A DNA stretch of 64,000 bases from an uncultured Clostridium sp. (GTDB lineage Bacteria; Bacillota; Clostridia; Clostridiales; Clostridiaceae): assembly GCF_947072515.1 (NCBI RefSeq), contig NZ_CAMTIG010000013.1:1-64000 (forward strand), in the 5' to 3' direction. Each line of letters starts with the position of its first letter. The stretch's first letter is position 1. Below, in pieces: positions 8,394 through 16,292 of this stretch. The notes under the pieces were generated by a model. The model did no database searches. It saw nothing but the letters and a program-made list of their open reading frames with translations, and was not told the DNA's origin. Made by a program: the position numbers and the translations under genes.

Positions 8394-9030
8394 TATATTA
8401 GTTCAAACTGATGGATTAAAGGAAAAGTTAGAAAATGATTTAAATGAATGGTTTAAGGAGAGAGAGATAATTGTAACTACTGAGAAAAAGTTAAAACCTA
8501 ATACAGATGAGATAAATTTTATCATATTTGAAATTAAAGATGAAGAAGAAGTGAAAAGCTTACAGAAGTTAAAAGAGTATTTTGAAAATGTAGGATTGAT
8601 AATTTGTAGCGAAAAAGAAGAATTAGTGTTTGAAGTTTTAAATCTTCAGCCAGTATGTTTTATAAGAATAAATAAATTGACAGAAGACATGTGCAAACTT
8701 CAGGAAAATATAAATGAATATTTAGAAAAAAAAGATACAGTCATCAAATTAAAAGCTGGAAGTATGCAATTAAGGTTAAATTTAAAAGCTATAATATATA
8801 TAGAATCTTATGGACACTATCTAATTATTCATACGACGTCAGGGGAATATAAGATAAGGGAGAAGATTTCAAATATAGTAGAAAAGATTAATAGAAAAAT
8901 ATTAGTTAGAATTCATAAAAGTTATATAGTGAATTTAAATTTTATTGAAAAGATAGATCCGTCGACAGTAGAATTAAAATCTAAGGTAGTATTACCCAGA
9001 GGAAAAACTTTTAAAGCGGCGCTAGAATGA
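8380..9030 (+). CDS. LytTR-family DNA-binding regulator with degenerate receiver
   Basis: 216-residue transcription regulator. The C-terminal half (about residues 120-216) is a LytTR domain with IYIESYGHYLIIHT and the typical VRIHKSYIVNLNFIEKI segment that binds DNA through beta strands. The N-terminal 110 residues have the length of a response-regulator receiver but no clear phosphoacceptor pattern, so phosphorylation is doubtful. No histidine kinase gene is nearby. The gene overlaps the upstream membrane-protein gene by 14 bases, implying translational coupling. The start is uncertain between 8368 and 8380; AAGGGATGG spaces better for 8380. Confidence 0.85.
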   Translation: MIKFNILVQTDGLKEKLENDLNEWFKEREIIVTTEKKLKPNTDEINFIIFEIKDEEEVKSLQKLKEYFENVGLIICSEKEELVFEVLNLQPVCFIRINKLTEDMCKLQENINEYLEKKDTVIKLKAGSMQLRLNLKAIIYIESYGHYLIIHTTSGEYKIREKISNIVEKINRKILVRIHKSYIVNLNFIEKIDPSTVELKSKVVLPRGKTFKAALE

Positions 9031-9100
9031 AATGTAAAAAAAGAATGAATATTATTGCAAAAAAATATAGATATGATATAATTAGAACTTATTTAAGGAT

Positions 9101-9154
9101 AAATTTGTATAAATACACCTATGTAAATAGGTGTATTTCTTATGCTACAAATTT
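9101..9154 (+). terminator. Nested hairpin downstream of the LytTR gene
   Basis: A perfect 12-bp stem AAATACACCTAT/ATAGGTGTATTT with a 4-base loop sits inside a second perfect stem AAATTTGTA/TACAAATTT. The T tract is poor, so this could be a terminator or a stable RNA end. Confidence 0.6.
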
Positions 9155-9269
9155 ATTTATTTGTTAAATTATAATGTTGAATTATAAGAAAAAAATAAAT
9201 AAAATATAATTTTAAAATAATATTTCAAATGAAAACGTTGTGTAATAAAAAATGATTATTATAAATATA

Positions 9270-9363
9270 ATAATGAACTTGTATAGAAGAAGGTTATAGT
9301 CTATAATCTCCTAAGGAACAACGGAAAAAATTTATCATAGATAAATTTTTTTTGCCCTTTTTT
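9270..9363 (+). promoter_or_regulatory. Attenuator leader (riboswitch-like) of the EamA transporter gene
   Basis: A -10-like TATAAT at 9266-9271 precedes a compact structured leader. A first hairpin (AAGGTTAT/ATAATCTC region, 9289-9310) is followed by a conserved-looking linker, CTAAGGAACAACGG. Then comes a terminator stem AAAAAATTTATC-ATA-GATAAATTTTTT closed by GG/CC and trailed by TTTTTT (9358-9363), only about 35 bases before the transporter start. A terminator directly in front of a gene implies control by anti-termination. The short hairpin plus ACGG-containing linker resembles small efflux-linked switches of the guanidine type, but I cannot confirm the class. Confidence 0.5.
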
Positions 9364-9397
9364 AGATAACTAAAGATAGCTTCAAAGGAGACTAAGG

Positions 9398-10282
9398 ATG
9401 AATAAAAGAAAGACCAAAGGTATTATTCTAATACTATTAATGGCATTTTGCTTTTCGCTGACAAGTGCACTTATAAAGGGAGTCCATGGGATACCACAAG
9501 AAGAAGAAGTATTTTATAGAAACATTATGTTATTTGTAACAACAATATTAGTAATGTTTAAAACAAGATCACCACTTCTAGGGAAGAAGGGACATAGATT
9601 AGCATTATTTGGAAGAGGAGCTTTTGGGACATTAGGAGCAATAGCAAGTTATTATGCAATAACTCATATGATATTACCAAATGCGGTTATAATAAGTAAT
9701 CTTTGTCCGTTTTTCATAATAATATTATCAGCAGTGTTCTTAAGAGAAAAATTAAAACCAATGCAGATAGTTGCGGTTATTGTAGCATTCAGTGGAATGT
9801 TTTTTATAATAAACCCAGGTGGAAAAATGGCAATATTCCCAGCAGTTATAGGACTTATCGGAGCACTATGTGCTGGACTTTCTTATGTGCTAGTAAGACA
9901 TTTAGGTCATAAAGAGGCACCAGAAACAATAATATTCTTTATGGCAATAACATCACTTCTATTTACAGTACCAAGTATGTTAATAAACTACAAGCCTTTA
10001 ACAATGCATGATTTAATATTATTATTGTTAGCAGGATGTACTTATTCAGCAGCGGAAGTACTAGGAGTATGGGCATATAAATGTTCACCAGCTAGAGAGA
10101 TTTCAGTATTCAGTTACTCAGATGCAATATTCTCAGCGGTATTTTCATTCTTAATATGGGGACAACTTCCTCATCCAATTCAATATATAGGATATGCATT
10201 AATTATTGCAGGAGCAATAGTAATATATATTCATAATAATAAAACAGTCGAAGAAGAATTAGAAATTGTAGAACAAAACTAG
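9398..10282 (+). CDS. EamA/DMT-superfamily transporter (10 TM)
   Basis: 294-residue integral membrane protein with two EamA repeats of five helices each (residues about 5-138 and 150-282), the usual size for a drug/metabolite exporter. The first repeat ends with LREKLKPMQIVAVIVAFSGM, a family hallmark. Substrates of this family range from amino acids to nucleobases and toxic amines and cannot be read from sequence. AAAGGAG precedes the ATG. The gene is monocistronic, with an attenuator-type leader upstream and a strong terminator downstream, suggesting control by a small molecule that may also be its cargo. Confidence 0.88.
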   Translation: MNKRKTKGIILILLMAFCFSLTSALIKGVHGIPQEEEVFYRNIMLFVTTILVMFKTRSPLLGKKGHRLALFGRGAFGTLGAIASYYAITHMILPNAVIISNLCPFFIIILSAVFLREKLKPMQIVAVIVAFSGMFFIINPGGKMAIFPAVIGLIGALCAGLSYVLVRHLGHKEAPETIIFFMAITSLLFTVPSMLINYKPLTMHDLILLLLAGCTYSAAEVLGVWAYKCSPAREISVFSYSDAIFSAVFSFLIWGQLPHPIQYIGYALIIAGAIVIYIHNNKTVEEELEIVEQN

Positions 10283-10343
10283 AATAGAAAACAATTGTCA
10301 GCGAGCAATAGTTAATAGTAAAAGTAATAATCTAAAAAATGAA

Positions 10344-10382
10344 AAATAGATCTAAGCTTAAAAGAGCTTAGGTCTATTTTTT
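10344..10382 (+). terminator. Terminator after the EamA gene
   Basis: AATAGATCTAAGCT and AGCTTAGGTCTATT pair (one G-T) and are followed by TTTT. Confidence 0.88.
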
Positions 10383-10443
10383 ATATATCAAAGGTTAGTA
10401 ATCCATAATACAAAAATTTTACAAAAAATATTATAAAATTTGG

Positions 10444-10472
10444 GAACCTTAAATACATAAAGATTATCTAAA
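10444..10472 (+). promoter_or_regulatory. ECF-type autoregulated promoter (copy 3)
   Basis: GAAC (10444-10447), 19 bases, TCTAAA (10467-10472); geometry identical to the promoters at 2517 and 4934. Confidence 0.68.
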
Positions 10473-10502
10473 TAGTATAATAACTTGTGGGGTGAGAGGA
10501 TT

Positions 10503-11024
10503 TTGAGTGAGATTTATTTAGAAAAAGATATTTTTTTATCTAAAGAAGAAAGGGCAATAAGAGGGGAAAAAGAAGCCTTTGTTGAGCTTATAAATGATAA
10601 TAGAGTAATTTTATATAAAATAGCAAAAGGAATTTTAAGAGATGAATTTAAAGCTGAGGATGCCGTCGCAAATGCAGTTTTAAAAAGTTTTAAAAATATA
10701 AATAGGCTAAGGAATGGACAATATTTTAAGACTTGGCTTACAAGAATTCTTATAAATGAATGTAATTTAATTTTAAAAAAGGATAAAAAATTTATATTAT
10801 TTAAAGAAAAGGAAGTAGAAGAATCATATTTAGATACCTATGAAGAAATTGATTTAATACAAGCTATAAATAGTTTAAGAAAAGAATTTAGAGAAGTAAC
10901 TGTACTTTATTATTTTCAAGAATTCACAATGAAGGAGATTAGTGAGGTTCTAAAAGTAAATGAAGGAACAGTAAAAACTAGATTACACAGGGCTAGAAAA
11001 AAGCTTTCTGAGATTTTAAAATAG
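10503..11024 (+). CDS. ECF-family RNA polymerase sigma factor (pair 3)
   Basis: 173-residue sigma factor, paralogous to those at 2574 and 5008. Region 2 carries AEDAVANAVLKSFKNI and YFKTWLTRILINECNLIL; region 4 carries FTMKEISEVLKVNEGTVKTR. The TTG at 10503 is preferred to TTG 10485 because GGGGTGAGAGG lies at the right distance, giving an N-terminus MSEIYLEKD. It is separated from the other two pairs by about 3.6 kb of unrelated genes. Its anti-sigma gene begins 13 bases after the stop. Confidence 0.92.
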   Translation: MSEIYLEKDIFLSKEERAIRGEKEAFVELINDNRVILYKIAKGILRDEFKAEDAVANAVLKSFKNINRLRNGQYFKTWLTRILINECNLILKKDKKFILFKEKEVEESYLDTYEEIDLIQAINSLRKEFREVTVLYYFQEFTMKEISEVLKVNEGTVKTRLHRARKKLSEILK

Positions 11025-11037
11025 GGGGGAATGAAAT

Positions 11038-12279
11038 ATGGATAAGCTAGATAAGGAAATATTAAAAAAGGATAACACAAAGTTACCAAATTCATTTAAT
11101 AAGAGAGTAGATGAGGTTTTAGAAAATTTAGAGAAGGATGAACCTAAGCAAAGTAAATATAAGAAAATATTTAGAAATATAGCTATAGCAGCAGGAATAA
11201 CTATTTGTGTTGGAATTGGTGGAATAAATGCTGTAGCGGTTGAAAAAGGTATAACAGTAAAGGAAGTTATTAATAGAATGCTTGGTTTTAATAAAGATGA
11301 AGAAAAATATAAGATAGAAGTTTTAAATGTTATAGAAAATAAGAATGTTAAAGTAACAGTTAAAGAAGCAATCTATGATGGATATACAGTGAAATTCACT
11401 TATAAAATAGAAAGTGAAAAAGAAGATATAAAAAAATTAAAAGAGAATTTAGAATTTGAATGTAGAAGATTAGATAGTAAAAGTAGTAATGGACATCAAG
11501 AGAATAGAAGTCAAGTTATAGATGATACTACTATAGAAGGTGTATATAGTTGGAAGTTAAAGCTATTAGAATATGAAAATAGTGAAGAACTGGTACCTTT
11601 AGAAAATTTGGATTTAGAATTTAAGGTATGGGATGAAAAGAGAGAGTTTAAGTTTAAAATGAATGTAAAAGATATAAAAACTAAAAATGAAACTAAAACT
11701 TATAATGTTAATAGGAAAATAGAAAATGGAATAATAGAAAATATAGTAGTAACGCCAATGAATATAAGAGTTTATGGACAAGGGGATGAGAAGCTTTTAA
11801 ATAATTTACCTATGTATATCTTAGAAGATAATACGGGAATTAAAGATGTATGGCACGTAGGTGGAGGAACTTCTGATGGAAAAAATGCGGATATGCAGTA
11901 CGAATATAAGAATAACTTTAAAGATCTAAGTAAGATAAAGTTATATAAGATGGGTGAAAATATTGAAAGAAAAGGAACTATAAAAATAGATGGAAGTGGA
12001 GAAGTAAAGCATAGTAAATTAGATAAAGAAGAGGAGTTTGAAATATTAAGAATAGAAGATAAAGATGATATATCAATAATTTACTATAAAGCAAAAAATC
12101 CATTACTTATAAGCTTTGAAATAGGAGATGAATATGGAGCATTTGATCAAAGTCTTATAGAGAAAAATATAGCAACAGCAACATTTAAAAAGATAAAAAG
12201 AGATAAAAAGTATAAGTTGAAATATTATAGAAATACAGTTATAGAAAATGAGTATTTAGAATTTAAACTAGATAAATGA
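11038..12279 (+). CDS. Membrane-anchored DUF4179 anti-sigma factor (pair 3)
   Basis: 413-residue protein with the cytoplasmic segment-single helix-outer domain plan of the other two partners. The N-terminus has KRVDEVLENLEKDEPKQSKY, then a transmembrane helix (about residues 48-68, IAIAAGITICVGIGGINAVA), then the extracytoplasmic region beginning GITVKEVINRMLGF, which aligns with GTPVKDAIFDILGF of pair 2. The start follows AGGGGGGAATG. No clear terminator follows. Confidence 0.85.
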   Translation: MDKLDKEILKKDNTKLPNSFNKRVDEVLENLEKDEPKQSKYKKIFRNIAIAAGITICVGIGGINAVAVEKGITVKEVINRMLGFNKDEEKYKIEVLNVIENKNVKVTVKEAIYDGYTVKFTYKIESEKEDIKKLKENLEFECRRLDSKSSNGHQENRSQVIDDTTIEGVYSWKLKLLEYENSEELVPLENLDLEFKVWDEKREFKFKMNVKDIKTKNETKTYNVNRKIENGIIENIVVTPMNIRVYGQGDEKLLNNLPMYILEDNTGIKDVWHVGGGTSDGKNADMQYEYKNNFKDLSKIKLYKMGENIERKGTIKIDGSGEVKHSKLDKEEEFEILRIEDKDDISIIYYKAKNPLLISFEIGDEYGAFDQSLIEKNIATATFKKIKRDKKYKLKYYRNTVIENEYLEFKLDK

Positions 12280-12521
12280 TTTAAGTTAGATAAATTATAT
12301 AAGATAGAGTATTTAAATAAAACTATTAGTTTTTATAAGAGGACTAAAGTAAGATGTAAAAAACTTTTAATTTTGAGAAAAGGCGTAATGAAATAAATTC
12401 ATAATATTAAAGAGTTTATAAAAATATATAAAGGGTTTACAAATAACTTTATATAAAGTAAGGAATGAATTTTATATAAATATATGATATAATTGAATTA
12501 AATAAAAAGTGAAAATGAGGG

Positions 12522-13061
12522 ATGGATTTGGTTGTAAAATATAAAAACAGCATAGAAGATTTGATAGATTTAAATATATTTGTGGGTAGTGTATCGATAA
12601 AAAGATGGATATTAAATCATATTTTACCTATTATATATACAATTCTTACACTATGTGTAGGTGGAGTTCTTATTATGAAGTTTGGAGGACTTCAAGCTAC
12701 TAATAACTTATTATTATTTATACTTATAGTTTGTAATGTATTTCTTTGGTTTAGAGTAACTATATTCAAAAGAAAGACCTTTAAGAAAAATCTTACTAAA
12801 ATGGTGGAAAAGAATCCTGCATATATACAAAAGAAGGCAGTAACAAGACGTGAAAAAGAATTTTTTGTTCAGAATTTAGAGGATAAGAAAAAAACTATAA
12901 CATTTAAAATAGATAATATATCTAAAGTAATAAGAAAAGAAAAGTATATCTATATGCTTAAAAAGGATTATTCACCAATGCTTATGATACCTGTGGATGC
13001 ATTTCATAGTGAAAAAGATATGGATATATTCTTTAAAGGATTAAAAGTAGAAAGAGAGTAA
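12522..13061 (+). CDS. YcxB-like membrane protein
   Basis: 179-residue protein with two hydrophobic helices (about residues 32-52 and 60-78) and a C-terminal cytoplasmic part with TFKIDNISKVIRKEKYIYML and a following strand-rich segment, the pattern of the YcxB C-terminal-like domain family of unknown function. GAGGG lies before the ATG. It is monocistronic, with a G-U-rich hairpin terminator after it. Function unknown. Confidence 0.65.
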   Translation: MDLVVKYKNSIEDLIDLNIFVGSVSIKRWILNHILPIIYTILTLCVGGVLIMKFGGLQATNNLLLFILIVCNVFLWFRVTIFKRKTFKKNLTKMVEKNPAYIQKKAVTRREKEFFVQNLEDKKKTITFKIDNISKVIRKEKYIYMLKKDYSPMLMIPVDAFHSEKDMDIFFKGLKVERE

Positions 13062-13080
13062 AATATAAATAGAGTATGCT

Positions 13081-13120
13081 AAAAAGGGATTTGCAAAAGT
13101 TTTGTAAATCTCTTTTATTA
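13081..13120 (+). terminator. Terminator after the YcxB-like gene
   Basis: AAAAGGGATTTGCAAAA and TTTTGTAAATCTCTTTT pair with G-U wobbles around a 1-2 base turn. Confidence 0.75.
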
Positions 13121-13263
13121 TTATAAGAAGAGTAGCCTATTTTTAAGTTTTTTTGCTGACAAAATAAGTAATAGTAGAATATTGTTGAATAATATTTATG
13201 TGTAAAATAATTCCAATATATGGTAAAATTAAAGAGGAATAATAAATAAAGGAAGGAGGAAAA

Positions 13264-13515
13264 ATGAAAATAAGGGGCGGCTATGTGATTAATATAATTC
13301 TTTCAGTAATTACAACAATTTGTTTCTTCTATATTATAAAGATAGATAATGAATCTAGATTGTTACAGAATATAAATAGTGACTACCATATGAATTCATT
13401 GCCATTTATTTATTTAGTATTAATTTGTTTAGGTGCAATAACGATATTTAATATGTATAAATTAGCAATGGAAAAAGGAAATTATGAATTGAATAAAAAA
13501 GAAAGCTCTCAATAA
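13264..13515 (+). CDS. Small two-helix membrane protein
   Basis: 83 residues with two transmembrane helices (about 7-25 and 46-66) and a short charged tail (AMEKGNYELNKKESSQ). AAGGAGGAAAA gives a strong start. The last codons and the stop lie inside the left arm of the terminator that follows, so stop and hairpin overlap. I do not recognise a family. Confidence 0.7.
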   Translation: MKIRGGYVINIILSVITTICFFYIIKIDNESRLLQNINSDYHMNSLPFIYLVLICLGAITIFNMYKLAMEKGNYELNKKESSQ

Positions 13516-13540
13516 CCGTTATTGAGAGCTTTCTTTTTAA
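13501..13540. terminator. Bidirectional terminator between convergent genes
   Basis: GAAAGCTCTCAATAA (13501-13515) pairs perfectly with TTATTGAGAGCTTTC (13519-13533) over a CCG loop, with T-rich DNA on the right and A-rich DNA on the left. It serves the small membrane protein and the permease on the other strand. Confidence 0.92.
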
Positions 13541-14871
13541 ATTTTCCTTTTGCTTTTCTTTAACATATAACTATGAATTGGTAATCCGATAAGAGTTATA
13601 ATAAGCCCTGATATAGCAATAAGACTTGATTGAAGTCCTGACATGAATAGTTGATTTATAACTACGAATAAACCACCTAATATTGCAATAATAGGAACAA
13701 CTGGATATCCGATTACTCTATAAGGTCTATGTAAATCGGGCTTTTGTTTTCTTAATTTAAATACTCCAATAAATATTAGTGAATAGAAAATCCAAATAGT
13801 AAATATTGAAAGATTACTTAAAAGATTGAATTGACCACTTAATGCATATAAAATTCCTAAGATAGCAATAAGCCAAGTTGCATTTGCAGGGACATTATTT
13901 TTATTTAATTTAGAGAATCTTTTACTAAATGGTAAAAGACCAGTTTCTGCAAGTGCAAAAGGAACTCTAGGTGCAGTAAGAATATATCCATTTAATGTTC
14001 CAAGGATTGAAACTAAAATTCCAACATTAATTATTTGAGCACCTACATCACCAAATAATTTTTGTGCAACTAGTGAGGCTGGTGTAGCTGATGCAGCAAG
14101 TTCATTTGCTGGTACTATAAGTACGAAAGCTACGTTAATTGCTAAATATATAGCCATTGTAATTAAAAGTCCACCGATAATTGCTTTTGGTAAATCTTTT
14201 TTTGGATTTTTCATTTCACCAGCAATGTTCCCTACGTAAATCCATCCATCATATGCAAATAAAGCTGCAACTAAAACCTGTCCTAGAACAGAAGTAAAGT
14301 TTAAGTTATGTCCTATAAAGGGATGAACTACATTATGAGTATGCGGATTTTCAATGAATCCAAATAAAATTATAAGAATTACAGGGATAAGTTTTCCAAC
14401 TGTTGAAACTATTTGTATAAATCCTCCTGTTTTTGAACCAAAAAGATTAAGTAATAAAATAATAAGGATAATTCCAACAGCGATAGGTACTCTTAAATGG
14501 GGCATTCCTATTATTTCACAAGCCTGCTCTGCAAAAATAATTGCAAGGGCGGCAATAACACTTGGGAAATAAAGGATTGTTTGCATCCATGCCGTTAAAT
14601 AAGATAGTTTTTTTCCATAAATTTCTCTCATATAAACCATCATACCGCCAGTTTCTGGAAAAGCAGCAGAGATTTCTGTAGCTGTAAGTCCAGCAGCAAT
14701 GGTTATTATGCCTCCCAATATCCAAGCAAATATACCTAGTCCAGGAGCTCCGCCAGTAGCTTGAAAGATTTGTTGTGGCTTAAAGAACACACCAGAACCT
14801 ATAACAAGTCCAATTACTGTAGAAAGAGCAGCTCCAAGAGTAATAGTTTTTTTTAGTTTATTGTTGCTCAT
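13537..14871 (-). CDS. APC-family amino-acid permease (LAT/SteT-like)
   Basis: 444-residue, 12-helix transporter of the amino acid-polyamine-organocation superfamily. The first helix carries the unwound substrate motif GLVIGSGVFF, and the early region has AWILGGIITIAAGLTATEISAAFPETGG, both typical of the L-type/SteT serine-threonine exchanger subgroup. The length is normal. The start follows an AAGGAGAAATTT site. The gene is alone, convergent with the small membrane protein and sharing its terminator. Amino-acid exchange or uptake is the likely role; the exact substrate is not determined. The 292 bases upstream hold no visible T-box or other leader. Confidence 0.88.
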   Translation of the reverse strand: MSNNKLKKTITLGAALSTVIGLVIGSGVFFKPQQIFQATGGAPGLGIFAWILGGIITIAAGLTATEISAAFPETGGMMVYMREIYGKKLSYLTAWMQTILYFPSVIAALAIIFAEQACEIIGMPHLRVPIAVGIILIILLLNLFGSKTGGFIQIVSTVGKLIPVILIILFGFIENPHTHNVVHPFIGHNLNFTSVLGQVLVAALFAYDGWIYVGNIAGEMKNPKKDLPKAIIGGLLITMAIYLAINVAFVLIVPANELAASATPASLVAQKLFGDVGAQIINVGILVSILGTLNGYILTAPRVPFALAETGLLPFSKRFSKLNKNNVPANATWLIAILGILYALSGQFNLLSNLSIFTIWIFYSLIFIGVFKLRKQKPDLHRPYRVIGYPVVPIIAILGGLFVVINQLFMSGLQSSLIAISGLIITLIGLPIHSYMLKKSKRKI

Positions 14872-15163
14872 TTAAATTTCTCCTTTGTTTATGTTTTGAA
14901 TATTAAGTTTTGTAGGAAAGCACTTTATTCAATTAGTATAAGTATATAGAATTGTTTAAAAAAAGTAAATAGAATTAAAAAATAATCAATAAAATGGACA
15001 TTTAATTAGCAAAAATGATGTAATATAAGAAGAAAAATAATAAATTGGAAAAATAAAACTAAATAAAATGTAAGCAAATTATAAAGTAGTATTCATAAAG
15101 GGAAATTTAAAGATCTTTTTGGTATATACTAATAAGAAATATTAAATTTTAAGGAGGAATACT

Positions 15164-15529
15164 ATGAATATACAAGATTACTATAATGAAGGACTTAAAT
15201 GGGTTGTAATTGGAGATGTATTAAATGAGAAAAAATATGCTTATAAGATTTTAGAAAACTTTAAAAATAAAGGGCAAAAAGTTGTAGGCGTATCGCCATA
15301 TAGTAAAAGTGGAGAAGTATATAAAAGTTTAGAGGAAATTGATTATAATATTGAAGGCGTAAATCTTTGTATAAATCCAAAAGTTGGATATGAAATTTTA
15401 AATAATGATAATAGACATAATATTAAATGTGTTATAGCACAACCTGGGGCAAGAAGTGAAGATATAAAAAAGCTATGTGAGAGTAGAAATATCAATTATA
15501 TAGAGGCATGTACATTAGTTACATTATAA
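15164..15529 (+). CDS. CoA-binding Rossmann-fold protein
   Basis: 121-residue protein with one CoA_binding_2 domain covering the whole chain. It has VVIGDVLNEKKYAYKILENF at the first beta-alpha unit, then VVGVSPYSKSGEVYKSLEEI and a later VIAQPGARSEDIKKLC, the pattern of YccU/succinyl-CoA synthetase alpha N-terminal folds. It probably binds CoA or a nucleotide; no catalytic part is present. AAGGAGG precedes the ATG. It is flanked by unrelated genes. Confidence 0.82.
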   Translation: MNIQDYYNEGLKWVVIGDVLNEKKYAYKILENFKNKGQKVVGVSPYSKSGEVYKSLEEIDYNIEGVNLCINPKVGYEILNNDNRHNIKCVIAQPGARSEDIKKLCESRNINYIEACTLVTL

Positions 15530-15704
15530 AATTTATATAGATTATAGTTAAGAAATTCCATAATAAAATTTAAAATTTATAGGATAAATTTAGAAATATT
15601 AAAAAAATGTGAAAAAAGTTAACAAATAAAGTTATGAAATTGTAGACAAAAATGGAATTTGTGATAAAATAAAGATATAGTAAATTTAGGAATTAGGAGA
15701 AGAT

Positions 15705-15902
15705 TTGAAATTGAGAGATAATTATTTAGATCAAATAGACAATCATATAGCTGTTATGGAGTTAGATTCAAAGATGGGCTTAAACGAAAAAGCATATGTA
15801 AGAAGTTTAAAAGCTAACTATGTACAAAGTGTTGTATCGGATATGTTTATTATAACAATGTTAGCTATTGTTATAAGTATAATGTCAGTGATTATGAGTT
15901 AG
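15705..15902 (+). CDS. Small tail-anchored membrane protein
   Basis: 65 residues: a charged soluble N-terminal part of about 40 residues and one C-terminal transmembrane helix (DMFIITMLAIVISIMSVIM). The start is TTG, set by TAGGAG 7 bases upstream. A perfect hairpin terminator follows. The family is not recognised; the compact gene with its own ribosome site and terminator argues that it is real. Confidence 0.6.
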   Translation: MKLRDNYLDQIDNHIAVMELDSKMGLNEKAYVRSLKANYVQSVVSDMFIITMLAIVISIMSVIMS

Positions 15903-15925
15903 AATTTCAAAATTAAATATAGTAT

Positions 15926-15959
15926 AAAAAAAGAGTCTAATTTAAGGCTCTTTTTTTTT
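15926..15959 (+). terminator. Terminator after the tail-anchored protein gene
   Basis: AAAAAGAG(T)C and G(G)CTCTTTTT pair around TAATTTAA and lead into nine T. Confidence 0.85.
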
Positions 15960-16054
15960 ATATATAAATATACTACTTTTAGATACTCTAAGTTCTAACA
16001 TTGATTGTTCCTATTGTAAAAATAATATTTTAGTTTTAAATTTATCAATTAAAA

Positions 16055-16124
16055 ATGCTATGAAGAGAATTATTATTTCATTCATAGCATGTATCTAGTG
16101 CTATGCTATTGAGCTATAGATACA
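16055..16124. repeat. Overlapping inverted repeats upstream of the NrtR locus
   Basis: ATGCTATGAA (16055-16064) pairs perfectly with TTCATAGCAT (16081-16090). The latter also pairs (CATAGCA/TGCTATG) with 16099-16105, and TGTATCTA (16090-16097) pairs with TAGATACA (16117-16124). The stems exclude one another. The region lies upstream of the NrtR promoter, so it is not part of that leader; it may be a small RNA or a protein-binding site. Confidence 0.4.
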
Positions 16125-16212
16125 CTTATATGTAATTCTTTCATTATAGTTGGTATAGCAACATTCATAATTAGAAAAACATAGAATTGAAAATCTTATA
16201 TAAAAGAAAATA

Positions 16213-16241
16213 TTGACTTATTCTCTAAAAGAGAATAAGAT
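16213..16241 (+). promoter_or_regulatory. Promoter with NrtR-type operator 1
   Basis: The perfect palindrome CTTATTCTC-TAAAA-GAGAATAAG (16217-16239) fills the space between a TTGACT -35 (16213) and a TAAGAT -10 (16236), so a bound repressor would block polymerase. Confidence 0.75.
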
Positions 16242-16250
16242 TTAATTACA

Positions 16251-16275
16251 ACTTATTTCAAAAAAGAGAATAAGT
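16251..16275 (+). promoter_or_regulatory. NrtR-type operator 2
   Basis: ACTTATTTC...GAGAATAAGT, the same 23-bp frame as operator 1 with one arm imperfect. It lies just before the ribosome site of the Nudix regulator gene. Confidence 0.6.
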
Positions 16276-16292
16276 AATAGGGGGATAAGCCT

